A DNA stretch of 64,000 nucleotides from UBA6522 sp965262365 (GTDB taxonomy: Bacteria; Pseudomonadota; Gammaproteobacteria; Steroidobacterales; Rariloculaceae): the NCBI GenBank assembly GCA_965262365.1, contig OZ253541.1:3596001-3660000 (forward strand), written 5' to 3'. Under the pieces are notes generated by a model, which saw only the letters and a list, made by a program, of their open reading frames with translations, was not told the DNA's origin and ran no database searches. The position numbers and the translations under genes were made by a program. Shown in pieces: positions 1 to 8,825 of this stretch; the first letter of the stretch is position 1, and the number at the start of each line of letters is the position of its first letter.

Positions 1-1128
1 ATCCGTACCCTCATGTCGCTGAGCATCCTGGACCGAAGCGTTGTCGCAGAACTTTTGGGGGACGCGCTTCCACACCTGCCGGAGCCGATGCGAACCTGGA
101 TCCGAGAATTTCTTGGCGCTCGCGACCCGATTACCAAATCGGACTACTTCGATATCGTTCGTAAATGGCATGCTACTGCGCGTTCCGGGCGGACCCGATT
201 CATGATGGGACCGGTGTCGGTACATTGGTGCAGCGACGGGTTGCTGCAGGCAATCTGGGAGCAGGCCCGCGCTCTGCATATCCCCATTCAGACGCATCTG
301 CTGGAGAGCCCATATCAACGGGATGGAGCAGCGGCACGATACGGACGATCAGTCGTCCAGTACATGTCCGAAGCCGGCCTGCTGTCGCCCCGCGTGTCGT
401 GCGCACATTGCGTGCACGTCACGGAGCCGGACATCGAATTGCTGGCCGGGGCCGGTGTGTCCGTCATTCATTGCGCAAGCTCGAACCAGCGCCTGAAGAA
501 CGGAACGGCGCCGGTGGGCAGGATGCTCAAAACGGGCGTCAACGTCGGCCTCGGCCTGGACAGCCTTGCGATGGACGATGACGACGACATGCTTCAGGAA
601 ATGCGGCACGTCGCACGGGTGTCGGCCGGGGACGAGCGCCGCCTGGTTCCGGTGCAGGCGGGGATGACCCTGCAGATGTCCACCGTCAATGGTGCGGCAG
701 CGCTCGGTATGTTGGACGACATCGGCACGCTGGAAACCGGGAAAAAGGCCGATATCGTCGCATTGAGACTCTCCCACGAGACAGGTTTCGGTGACGGTTC
801 GGGTTTCGACGCTGCATCGGGTCTCGGTGACGGCTGGGAACTCAACTCCAGATCGGTTAGCGATGCCTGCCCGGGCGCAACGCTGCTCGATCGGATCGTC
901 GATTCAGCGCAAAAGTCCGAGGTGGATACGGTGATCGTCGACGGTGAAGTCGTCATTGAACACGCCCGGCACCGGCACGTCGACGAACAGGCACTGCTCG
1001 AGGAAATCCACACGGCACTCGCAAGCAGGGCACGCCATGGGTCGAAAGACGATGCGATGATTGCGGGACTGAAACCCTACGTGCACGGGCTGCTTGAGGG
1101 GCGGGCACAAACGCCGCCCGACTCCTGA
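1..1128 (+). CDS. Amidohydrolase (TrzN/methylthioadenosine deaminase-like), 5' end outside window
   Basis: The frame is already open at the left edge, so the true start and the N-terminal metal-binding HxH lie outside the window. What remains shows the later landmarks of cytosine-deaminase-like amidohydrolases: QTHLLES (metal His), a CAHCVHVTE segment (second His), HCASSNQRL, and GLGLDSLAMDDDDDM with the catalytic Asp. The GTLETGKKADIVAL motif of the composite beta domain follows. Such enzymes hydrolyse C-N or C-Cl bonds on purines, triazines and related heterocycles in the cytoplasm. A Gly/Asp-rich stretch after ADIVAL is unusual. The gene converges on the FAD oxidoreductase and may belong to the catabolic block on the other strand. 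The family is clear; the substrate is not. Confidence 0.85.
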   Translation: MRTLMSLSILDRSVVAELLGDALPHLPEPMRTWIREFLGARDPITKSDYFDIVRKWHATARSGRTRFMMGPVSVHWCSDGLLQAIWEQARALHIPIQTHLLESPYQRDGAAARYGRSVVQYMSEAGLLSPRVSCAHCVHVTEPDIELLAGAGVSVIHCASSNQRLKNGTAPVGRMLKTGVNVGLGLDSLAMDDDDDMLQEMRHVARVSAGDERRLVPVQAGMTLQMSTVNGAAALGMLDDIGTLETGKKADIVALRLSHETGFGDGSGFDAASGLGDGWELNSRSVSDACPGATLLDRIVDSAQKSEVDTVIVDGEVVIEHARHRHVDEQALLEEIHTALASRARHGSKDDAMIAGLKPYVHGLLEGRAQTPPDS

Positions 1129-1134
1129 CACCAT

Positions 1135-1176
1135 AAATCTGACGCCCCAAATCCGACGCTCGAAATCTGACGCCCA
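1135..1176. repeat. Three tandem 14-bp repeats in a convergent intergenic gap
   Basis: Three adjacent 14-mers (AAATCTGACGCCCC, AAATCCGACGCTCG, AAATCTGACGCCCA) lie between two convergent genes. Related CTGACGCC words continue to about 1215. No hairpin with a T tract is visible, so a terminator role is not supported. Slippage-generated repeats are the simplest reading. Confidence 0.6.
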
Positions 1177-1222
1177 ACGAAGGACACCCGCTCCTGACGC
1201 CTGACCCCCAACGCCGGACGCA

Positions 1223-2527
1223 TTATCCACGAACGGAAAAGCTGCTCTCGGTGTTCAGGCTGCGCCGCCGGGAAAACGCCCCGGTGTCAATAGTCTGATT
1301 CGTGTAGTGCCCTGTGAACTGCAGCGGTGTGGCGTCCTGGTCGTGGCCGCCCTCGCATGCGTCGATCAGTTCAGCCATCAATGCGCCCACGGCGCCGGCA
1401 TTCTTGAACTGGTGACCGCTGGTCCCGACCGCCATGTAGAAGCCGTCCAGGTCGGACTTGTCATAGATGGGCGTCCAGTCGTCAGCAACGTCGTACAGGT
1501 CGACCACACCGACGCCCGTATTCGGGATGGGGATCGACGGAATGCGCTTGGACAGGCGAAACACCTGAGTCTGCCACTGCAGTTCGGAAATATTTCGATC
1601 AAAGTTGTCCGGATCCTCGATCCAGGTCCTCTCATCGCAGGCGGGATCGCCGGACCCGACAGAGATCTTGTTGCCTGACTCGGGTTTGAGGTAGATGCCG
1701 ATATTGGTATCCGATGCGATGATGCCGTCCGCATCGAACGAGAACGCCTCCGGCGACGGCAGATGGTGCACCTCGCGCCGCAACGCCCGGGTCTTGATCG
1801 ACATCCCATCCTCTACGCCCGCCATGCGGTTGACGACAAAGGAAAAAGGTCCTGCTGCATTGACGACGATTCCGGCGCGCAGTTCCTCACCGTCCTCCAG
1901 TTTCACACCGCGCACCCGCCCGGCGGATCTCAGAACGCCCGCTACCGATCGCTTGAACAGGAATCGGCCGCCGCTGGCTTCAACGGCTTGCTTGAGATTC
2001 CGGGTCGCCAGTTGCGGGTCATTGATGTACCCGGCAACGGGAGTAAAGATCGCGCCGGCCAGCGGTTCCTCCCCGTCGTCCCAGAATGTCGGGTCGGCGA
2101 TGGGTTTTGGCGGCCCGTGCCGGGCACCGTCGAAGATCGGCACCCGCTCCAGCAATCTCTCGCGGGACCATTCCTCGAACGGAATACCGAACGACCGATA
2201 GTGATTCAGCATGTCCCGGCGATCATCCGCCGCGGTCTTGATGACCAGGTGCCCGCACTGAATGTACTTTGCGTATTCGATCGAGTCCTCAAGGCTGAGG
2301 AAGGAAGCCCAGTTCTTCCAGTAGTGATAGCCTTCGAACGCGAGTTTGATACTGTTCGCCGTCGAGTAGGAGAACCTCACCACCGCGCACGAATTCGCGG
2401 TGGAACCAAAACCGGCGGCGGGATTCTTGTCGATGTTTAGGGTCCGATAACCCCGGCGGCAGAGCGCCAGCGCGATGGCGCTGCCGATTACGCCAGCCCC
2501 GATGACGATGACATCCTTGTTGTTCAC
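1223..2527 (-). CDS. FAD-dependent oxidoreductase, DAO family
   Basis: The protein has 434 residues and opens with a dinucleotide-binding motif, VIGAGVIGSAIALAL (about residues 9-23), followed by an acidic residue at the end of the second strand (NIDKN). This is typical of the D-amino-acid oxidase/sarcosine oxidase/glycerol-3-phosphate dehydrogenase fold. A central VVNAAGPFS segment and a C-terminal GTSGHQFKNAGAVG segment match the FAD-contacting parts of the family. It should oxidise a C-N bond in an amine or amino acid, probably as a soluble enzyme. It is codirectional with the Rieske oxygenase 77 bp upstream, so the two probably act in one degradation route. The substrate cannot be read from the sequence. 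Confidence 0.85.
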   Translation of the reverse strand: MNNKDVIVIGAGVIGSAIALALCRRGYRTLNIDKNPAAGFGSTANSCAVVRFSYSTANSIKLAFEGYHYWKNWASFLSLEDSIEYAKYIQCGHLVIKTAADDRRDMLNHYRSFGIPFEEWSRERLLERVPIFDGARHGPPKPIADPTFWDDGEEPLAGAIFTPVAGYINDPQLATRNLKQAVEASGGRFLFKRSVAGVLRSAGRVRGVKLEDGEELRAGIVVNAAGPFSFVVNRMAGVEDGMSIKTRALRREVHHLPSPEAFSFDADGIIASDTNIGIYLKPESGNKISVGSGDPACDERTWIEDPDNFDRNISELQWQTQVFRLSKRIPSIPIPNTGVGVVDLYDVADDWTPIYDKSDLDGFYMAVGTSGHQFKNAGAVGALMAELIDACEGGHDQDATPLQFTGHYTNQTIDTGAFSRRRSLNTESSFSVRG

Positions 2528-2603
2528 GCGGGCGGGACTCCGTCACGCGGACCGTCGGCGAGATGCCCGTTGACACGGCCCCGCATCTGATCCTCCGGGG
2601 CCA

Positions 2604-3938
2604 TCAGCCGGCGCCGAGCGTCGCTGCTGACCACGGGTTTTTCGCCCATCCATGGGGCTGCCTTCGCTCGAGATCCAATCGCTTCCAGCAGTCCGTATCG
2701 CCCGTGCTGCCAAACGCGTCGATCGCGACGGGACCGCGCAGGTTCAATCGGCGGCCGTCTTGCAGGCGAAACGGCAACTCGGTCGCCGCGTCCGCTCCCA
2801 TCGCCAGCTTGAGCAAACGGCGATAACGCTTGATGCCTACATCGGACTGCCCCAGGTGCTCCTGGGTGCGGTCCTGAATCGGGCCAGGCGATTCAACCGC
2901 CCACTGGTCATGGACATTGATATCCGAACCCATCCCGGTGAACGTCGTGTGCCGTTGCTCGTCGGGGTCGAAGCCGTAGTTGTTGGACTTGTTCGTCCGC
3001 GGGCGATATTCCGGCAGCGTATGCGCGTCCAGGCGCTGCGCCCGCATGAGATCGCGGTCGACTGCCCCGCCGAAACTAGTGAAAATCGAGTACCAGTAAC
3101 AATGTTCATTGTCGATGGGAACGTGCCACTGCGTGATGGTCATTTCATCGCTCATTGGGATCGCGATGGCGTTCGGGAACACCAGGTTGGTGATGCGGTA
3201 GTGCACCGTGTCGCTGTCGATACCTCGCGTCGTGACGAGCCGGAATCCGTAGTCGGTATCCTCCGTCCGGATCACTGGCCGGTTAAATTCGCGAAGGATC
3301 CTGGTCAGGGGAACGTGGGTGCCGGCCGCGCCGCCGCGAAACTGTTTGCCGTAGGCCTCCTCGGGATCCTCGTCTTCGAAAAAACGATGCAGGAACGAAG
3401 CATGGGCCGGGTCGATACCGACTTCCAGCGCCTGCAGCCAGTTGCATTCCCACAGACCCTTGAAGGCAAACGTCTGGTGTTCCGGGGCCTCGAAGCAGTC
3501 GTGCTCGGGCAGGGGCGGCGGACCGCCGTCACCAAGGAAGGCGAAAACGATGCCGTTGCGTGCCTGGCACGGATAGGCCTTGTGCCTGAGCATCTTGTGG
3601 AAATGACTGCCGGCGGGCTCAGCGGGTTGTTCCAGGCAATGCCCGTTGACGTCATACAGCCAGCCGTGGAAGGTACAGCGCAGACCGCCGTTCTCGCGCC
3701 GCCCATAGCACAGGTCGGCGCCGCGATGGGGACAGTGGCGACCGAGCAGACCGTAGCCCCCGTCCTCGGCACGAAACAGGACGAGCCTCTCGCCCATCAA
3801 CGTGACCGGAACAACCGGCCGCTCCGGTGTCAGTTCCTCAACGAGAGCGGCGGGCTGCCAATAACCACGCAGCACGAAGCCGGCCGGCGTGCCCGCCCTG
3901 GCATCGGTGAGCCGTTGGTTTTCCTGTGCGCTAATCAT
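2604..3938 (-). CDS. Rieske non-haem iron oxygenase, large (alpha) subunit
   Basis: This 444-residue protein carries a complete Rieske [2Fe-2S] site: C69-x-H71 and C88-x2-H91, in CPHRGADLC and CTFHGWLYD. A catalytic-domain segment GIDPAHASFLH has the HxxxxH spacing that binds the mononuclear iron. Length and layout fit phthalate 4,5-dioxygenase-like (class I/III) oxygenases, which hydroxylate or O/N-demethylate aromatic acids using electrons from a separate reductase. No ferredoxin or reductase gene is adjacent, so it must borrow one from elsewhere. It stands between an FAD oxidoreductase and a large amidohydrolase on the same strand, consistent with a catabolic operon for an aromatic or N-containing compound. 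Confidence 0.9.
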   Translation of the reverse strand: MISAQENQRLTDARAGTPAGFVLRGYWQPAALVEELTPERPVVPVTLMGERLVLFRAEDGGYGLLGRHCPHRGADLCYGRRENGGLRCTFHGWLYDVNGHCLEQPAEPAGSHFHKMLRHKAYPCQARNGIVFAFLGDGGPPPLPEHDCFEAPEHQTFAFKGLWECNWLQALEVGIDPAHASFLHRFFEDEDPEEAYGKQFRGGAAGTHVPLTRILREFNRPVIRTEDTDYGFRLVTTRGIDSDTVHYRITNLVFPNAIAIPMSDEMTITQWHVPIDNEHCYWYSIFTSFGGAVDRDLMRAQRLDAHTLPEYRPRTNKSNNYGFDPDEQRHTTFTGMGSDINVHDQWAVESPGPIQDRTQEHLGQSDVGIKRYRRLLKLAMGADAATELPFRLQDGRRLNLRGPVAIDAFGSTGDTDCWKRLDLERRQPHGWAKNPWSAATLGAG

Positions 3939-3984
3939 TTGTTCGTTGATACCGGCCAGTTATACGCAAGGACGAAATGCGAGT

Positions 3985-5817
3985 TCATTGCTCACCGTTG
4001 GCGTCATACACGAGTGCGCCGTTGACGTACGTGCTCAAGACGCGCGTATCGCGAATGTCGTCGAGTTCGCTTTCGAGTATGTCCCTGTCGACGACGATCA
4101 TGTCGGCATACTTGCCGGGCTCGAGGCTTCCGACCTGCTCCTCGCGAAAGAGAATGTAGGCAGCATTCGTCGTGTACAGGCGCAACGCCTGCTCACGAGT
4201 CAGCGCCTGCTCGACGTTGACCGCGTGGTCGACATAGCGGGGCTCGCGCTTGAGCGCAATCCATATGCCAAGAAACGGATTGAATGGATTGGTGGCGCTG
4301 TTGCTGTCCAGACGGTGCCAGTGGTCGGATCCACCGGCCACCAACACGCCGGCGTCAAACAGCGACTTCAACGGCTGAAAGTGGCGCAGGCGATTCTCGC
4401 CCCATTGATCCAGAAGGTTGTGGGAGTCCAGGTACAACCAGGCCGGCTGAATGTCCGCGACCACACCCCATTTGGCCATCTGCCCGATCACCTGCTCGGT
4501 TATGAAGTTCGCGTGCGTGAGCGACGGGCGCAAGTGTCGGATGGACGACTCGCTACTCACCGCGCCGTAGGCCCGGACCAGTTCGGTGATGGCGGCGTCG
4601 CCAACGACGTGACCCGTGAATTGAAGCCCGGAAACCGCCGCCGCGCGAATGATTCGTTCCAGTCGGTCACCCGACAGGACCAGGTTGCCCCGATACTGCG
4701 GATCGGAGATTGCAAAGATATCGCTTGTTCCCCAGGGTTCGAGCATGTAAGCGGTGCCGCTCGTAATGCCGCCATCGACAAAGGCCTTGATGCCGATCAA
4801 CTCGAGCATGGGACCATTCACCTGCTCCCGGAGCTGTCCGAGTTCGGCGATGTCCGCGACGATTTCGTCCACATCCCGGCCGGGTGCCGTGTCGACGAGA
4901 TGCATCAGCGAAAACCTCACCGTCAAGGCACTCTCAGCCTCCAGTGCGGTAAAGACCTGCATCGAAATCGGCGTCGCCTTGCGATCGCCGACAGTCGTCA
5001 GCCCCGCCGCATTATAGGTGCGCATCAGGTTGCGAAACGCCTCCGCGCGTTCGCTGTCGTTGGTCAGGTCGACTTCGCCCGGGTCGTCGATGTAGCGCGT
5101 ATGGTTGCGGATCAGCCCGGTGGGCTCGCCCGTCGACGCGTCCCGCTCGATGTCCGTCACCGCCTCACCCTCGAAGACTCGGCCGATACCGAGTCGCTCC
5201 AGCGCCAGGCTGTTCATCGACGCTTTTGGATAGTAAATGTACGGCGCGAAGACCACGGGATGCAGGGGCGCAGCCGCGTCCAGTTCGGCCCTGGTGGGAT
5301 AGCGCCGTTCGCGCAGACGCGGCGTCAGCACGGTCCGCACCCAGATCCACTCGCCTTCCGGCAGCACCTCCGCGCGTGACCTGACATAGCCCATGACATC
5401 GGCGACCGAAAGCATGGCGGGGATCGGGTGATCTAATTCCGAGACGCTCGCCTGATCCGGATGCATGTGGGAGTCGATCAGCCCCGGCAGCAGCATCCGA
5501 TCACTCAGATCGACCACGACGGTATCCGCATCCGCCATTGCGAGCATCTCGGCATCGCTGCCCGTGGCCAGCACGCGTCCGTCCTCGATCGCCAGGGCGG
5601 ATACGACCGAAAAATCCGGATCCATCGTCACGATCCTGCCGTTATGAAAGACCTGGTCGGCGGCGGTGGCAGTGTAGACCGTGGCTGTGCAGGCAATGAG
5701 GCAACCGGCACGCGCGCGTGCGCTGCGCGTCGGCTGGCGGCGGCCGCGGGTTGCTGCGCAGCGGCCGATGGCCCCCTCGCACGATTTATTCACCTCAGTC
5801 TCCAGGATTCTCACCAA
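3985..5817 (-). CDS. Amidohydrolase family 3 (YtcJ-like) enzyme, probably exported
   Basis: The protein has 610 residues. After a positively charged N-terminus there is a hydrophobic stretch (CLIACTATVYTATAADQ) that reads as a signal peptide, then FHNGRIVTMDPDFS and the metal-binding DSHMHPDQA (H117, H119). Later landmarks are LELIGIKAFVDGGITSGTA, QFTGHVVGDAAI, SLTHANFI and the closing GSLEPGKYADMIVVDRD, the standard order for amidohydrolase_3 proteins. These hydrolyse N-acyl or cyclic amide bonds, with few characterised substrates. Its start overlaps the end of the NTF2-like gene by 23 bp, indicating co-transcription. A GTG a few codons downstream is a possible alternative start. Confidence 0.85.
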   Translation of the reverse strand: MVRILETEVNKSCEGAIGRCAATRGRRQPTRSARARAGCLIACTATVYTATAADQVFHNGRIVTMDPDFSVVSALAIEDGRVLATGSDAEMLAMADADTVVVDLSDRMLLPGLIDSHMHPDQASVSELDHPIPAMLSVADVMGYVRSRAEVLPEGEWIWVRTVLTPRLRERRYPTRAELDAAAPLHPVVFAPYIYYPKASMNSLALERLGIGRVFEGEAVTDIERDASTGEPTGLIRNHTRYIDDPGEVDLTNDSERAEAFRNLMRTYNAAGLTTVGDRKATPISMQVFTALEAESALTVRFSLMHLVDTAPGRDVDEIVADIAELGQLREQVNGPMLELIGIKAFVDGGITSGTAYMLEPWGTSDIFAISDPQYRGNLVLSGDRLERIIRAAAVSGLQFTGHVVGDAAITELVRAYGAVSSESSIRHLRPSLTHANFITEQVIGQMAKWGVVADIQPAWLYLDSHNLLDQWGENRLRHFQPLKSLFDAGVLVAGGSDHWHRLDSNSATNPFNPFLGIWIALKREPRYVDHAVNVEQALTREQALRLYTTNAAYILFREEQVGSLEPGKYADMIVVDRDILESELDDIRDTRVLSTYVNGALVYDANGEQ

Positions 5818-6295
5818 CGAACAGCGGCCTGGTCTCGCGGCTGGTGAACTTGCAGCCGTCTGGAGTCAGGGAATAACTGTCGTGATACTCCCCCATGAAC
5901 AGCGTGTACTCGGTGATGGGCGGGGTGGGGTCGCCCGCGGCCATGAACATGATGAAGTAGGTGACGCCCGTCGCCGTCTCTGGACCGGTCCGCGTGATAT
6001 CGACGCTTGTGATCAAGAGCCTCGCAAAGGTCTGCGCATCGCTGAGGTCGAGCCGCGCCACGATCTGCTCCCGGCCGACGAAGACTTCGCCCTGCATCGT
6101 GAAGACCGCATCTTCAGCGAACAGGGACTCGAATGCCTCCTTGTCGGCATTATCCCTCGCCAGCGCATAGTCGTGATTGATCTGCGTGCACGCCGCAATG
6201 AGTCGTTCATGACCCTCCGTCTGCGCCAGGACGGGTTGGAATAGACACGACAACAGCATCGTTGCCGGCAGAGATAGCCGCCAGTGAGCATTCAT
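5795..6295 (-). CDS. Secreted NTF2-like (SnoaL-type) protein
   Basis: The chosen ATG at 6295 has a GGAG eight bases upstream and begins a clear Sec signal (MNAHWRLSLPATMLLSC, cut after PVLAQ). An upstream in-frame ATG would place junk before this signal and is less likely. The mature part of about 140 residues has the NTF2 cone-fold pattern: an N-terminal helix (DYALARDNADKEAFESLF), then AEDAVFTMQGEVFVGREQIVARL and alternating strands ending in FTSRETRPLF. Such proteins are either small isomerases or ligand-binding folds. It is the first gene of the minus-strand run and overlaps the amidohydrolase, so a link to the same substrate is likely. A precise function cannot be given. Confidence 0.75.
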   Translation of the reverse strand: MNAHWRLSLPATMLLSCLFQPVLAQTEGHERLIAACTQINHDYALARDNADKEAFESLFAEDAVFTMQGEVFVGREQIVARLDLSDAQTFARLLITSVDITRTGPETATGVTYFIMFMAAGDPTPPITEYTLFMGEYHDSYSLTPDGCKFTSRETRPLFVGENPGD

Positions 6296-6475
6296 CAACT
6301 GCTCCACGACCGAGACCGCAACGGCCTGTCCACAAAAACGCGCCAACTTGACGCGACAGATGACCTGCCGGGAGGGATTCCGCATCCCCTCGAACAGGCT
6401 CCACAAGTTAGCATGGATGACCAATTCTGAACAGCTATTCGTATAACGAACAATTCCGTGTCGGTCAACCAGCGG

Positions 6476-7264
6476 TCAATCGACCAGGGCACGCTGAATT
6501 TCGGCGGCGGCGGCTTTAAGCAGCGGCAGGCACGTCTGAATCAGGTATTGTTTCTTAACGATCGCAATATTGGTGAGAATATTGATCGCCGCAACCGCCT
6601 CCCCGGACGGACTGAAAATCGGCACGGCAAGAGTCCGCACGCCCACCTCCGTTTCCTGGTCGACAACAGCGTACCTGTTGCGACGGACGGTCTTGAGAGT
6701 TTCGTGCAGTTCCTGCTCGCTGGTCAGGCTCAGGTGGGTCGGCGGAGACTTGGAAGCCTGACGGATGAGTTGCCTGACGTCGTTGTCGCTTTTCATCGCC
6801 GTCATGACCCGGCCAGTCGACGTATAAATGGCGGGAAAGCGCCGACCAATCGTAAGCGTCGGCGCCAGGAGCTTCCTTGAGTTCGCTCGTGCAATATGCA
6901 CGACGAAACCATCGTCCAGCACGGCGAGCGCGATCGTCTCACCGGTTTCGTCGCGCAGCGACTCAAGATAAGGCTGCGCGATCATTGGGAGCGGGACAGA
7001 CGACAGATAAGAGTAGCCCAACTCCATGACCTTGGGCGAAAGCCGAAACAGGCGGTCTTCGTGGTAGACGTAACCCAGGTGAGCCAGCGTCAACAGGTAT
7101 CGGCGCGCTCCTGCCCGCGTCATGCCAGTGCGTTCAGCAACCTGCGACAGGGTCATTTGCGGATGGTCGGCATCAAAGGACTTGATGACATTGAGACCGT
7201 GGACGATCGACCCGACCACATCCCGTGGCTTGTCCTCTTTCGCAACAGAATTTCGAGTAGTCAC
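6476..7264 (-). CDS. IclR-family transcriptional regulator
   Basis: The start is taken as GTG at 7264 because the upstream extension of this frame is antisense-like sequence inside pyk; a CAGGG lies before it, next to the pyk stop codon. The 262-residue protein has an N-terminal winged helix (LSQVAERTGMTRAGARRYLLTL) and a C-terminal IclR effector domain with GETIALAVLDDGFVVHIAR and EVGVRTLAVPIFSP. Its ERTGMTRAGARRYLLTL helix resembles PcaR/PobR-type regulators of aromatic catabolism. It starts about 8 bp after pyk and probably shares the tkt-gap-pgk-pyk transcript. It could control that operon or the divergent-function catabolic genes downstream. Confidence 0.88.
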   Translation of the reverse strand: MTTRNSVAKEDKPRDVVGSIVHGLNVIKSFDADHPQMTLSQVAERTGMTRAGARRYLLTLAHLGYVYHEDRLFRLSPKVMELGYSYLSSVPLPMIAQPYLESLRDETGETIALAVLDDGFVVHIARANSRKLLAPTLTIGRRFPAIYTSTGRVMTAMKSDNDVRQLIRQASKSPPTHLSLTSEQELHETLKTVRRNRYAVVDQETEVGVRTLAVPIFSPSGEAVAAINILTNIAIVKKQYLIQTCLPLLKAAAAEIQRALVD

Positions 7265-7271
7265 CGGCGCG

Positions 7272-8798
7272 TTAAGCCCTGAGCTTTCGCGACATCTCCC
7301 AGCGGGCTGCGATGCCGGAATCCGAGCGATCCTCGATCTCGGCCTCCGCACCGACTTCCAGGATCTGCAGAGTATCGGTGCCACCGGAAACGCCCCGCTG
7401 CCCGCCCGCGGTGAACAGCACCAGGTCCCCCTTGGAAACGATCCTTTCCGAAGCGAGCACCTGGATCGCTGTTTGATAGACTTCACTGGGCTCGGTTTGG
7501 CAGACGTCGAACGTCGCCGGGTAGACGCCACGATAGAGCGTAACGCGCCGGCGCGTGGTTTCGTGCCGGGTAAAGGCGTAGATGGGGATATCGCTGCGCA
7601 CCCTCGACATCCACAACGCCGTTGACCCCGACTCCGTAAATGCAATGATGGCCTTGACGTTCAGGTGGTTGGCCGTATACATGGCCGCCAGCGCGATGGC
7701 CTCGTCCACCCCGCTGAATATTTCCTCCGGCTGATAGCTCTCCGGCCGGCGCACCGTCTCGTGCCGCTCCGCGCCGATGCACAGCGAACTCATGGTACGC
7801 AACGCCTCCGCGGGGTAGCGCCCGATGGCCGTCTCCGCGGACAGCATGACCGCATCGGTACCGTCCATGACCGCGTTGGCCACGTCGGAGACTTCCGCGC
7901 GCGTCGGCGACGGATTGTTGATCATGGACTCAAGCATCTGCGTGGCGGTGATCGACACCTTGTTGCGGTTGCGCGTTTCCATGATCAGCCCCTTCTGAAG
8001 GCTCGTCATTGACGCGTAGCCGACTTCAACAGCCAAATCGCCCCGCGCCACCATGATCACGTCGCTGGCGTCGATGATCTCTTCGATGTTCTCCACGGCC
8101 TCCGCGCGCTCGATCTTGGCGCAGATCAAGCCGTGCCCGCCGGCGGCACGGAGCAATTCCCTGGCTTCTTCGATGTCGGCGGCGTTTCTGGCGAAGGACA
8201 CCGACACGTAGTCCGCTCCCAGCCGCGCCGCCAGGTCGATGTCCAGCCGGTCCTTTTCCGAGAGCGCCGGAGCCGACAACCCCCCGCCCCCCTTGTTCAG
8301 GCCCTTCTTGTTGGTCAGCGTGCCGCCCCGCTGCACCCAACAGCGCACTTCGCTGCCTTCGACCTTATACACCTCGAGGACAATCTGACCGTCGTCGAGA
8401 AGCAGCATATCTCCGGGAATGACGTCCTTGACCAGATCGCGGTATTCGACGGCGACCCGGGACTCGTCGCCGGGGCCGGCGTCCGGGGCGGTATCCAGTA
8501 TGAATCGCTGGCCCTCCCCAAGCACCGCGACGCCCTTGGCGAATCGTTCGATTCGAATCTTCGGACCCTGGAGATCGCACATGAGCCCGACATCACGCCC
8601 GATCCGTGCGGAGATCTCGCGAACCTGCTTGACCCGGCCCGAGTTCTGCTGCGTCGTGCCGTGGGAAAAGTTGAGTCTCAGTACATCCGCACCCGCAAGG
8701 AGCAGCGATTCCAGCACCTGCGGATCATCCGTCGCCGGCCCCAGCGTGGCGACGATTTTGGTTCGTCGCCTGAGTTCAGAAGTCTCGTATGGCTCCAA
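7272..8798 (-). CDS. pyk: Pyruvate kinase
   Basis: The 508-residue protein converts phosphoenolpyruvate and ADP to pyruvate and ATP in the cytoplasm. It shows RRTKIVATLGPATDD, LRLNFSHG, the active-site signature around SDVIMVARGDLAVEVG, the MSAETAIGRYP segment and a C-terminal regulatory domain. The start appears to be a TTG at 8798 with a GGGAG eight bases upstream; no ATG fits. It is about 27 bp downstream of pgk and about 8 bp upstream of the IclR regulator, so all belong to one minus-strand operon. Length is slightly above the usual 470-480. Confidence 0.96.
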   Translation of the reverse strand: MEPYETSELRRRTKIVATLGPATDDPQVLESLLLAGADVLRLNFSHGTTQQNSGRVKQVREISARIGRDVGLMCDLQGPKIRIERFAKGVAVLGEGQRFILDTAPDAGPGDESRVAVEYRDLVKDVIPGDMLLLDDGQIVLEVYKVEGSEVRCWVQRGGTLTNKKGLNKGGGGLSAPALSEKDRLDIDLAARLGADYVSVSFARNAADIEEARELLRAAGGHGLICAKIERAEAVENIEEIIDASDVIMVARGDLAVEVGYASMTSLQKGLIMETRNRNKVSITATQMLESMINNPSPTRAEVSDVANAVMDGTDAVMLSAETAIGRYPAEALRTMSSLCIGAERHETVRRPESYQPEEIFSGVDEAIALAAMYTANHLNVKAIIAFTESGSTALWMSRVRSDIPIYAFTRHETTRRRVTLYRGVYPATFDVCQTEPSEVYQTAIQVLASERIVSKGDLVLFTAGGQRGVSGGTDTLQILEVGAEAEIEDRSDSGIAARWEMSRKLRA

Positions 8799-8825
8799 GA
8801 AGCACTCCCTTGGTCACCGGTATCA

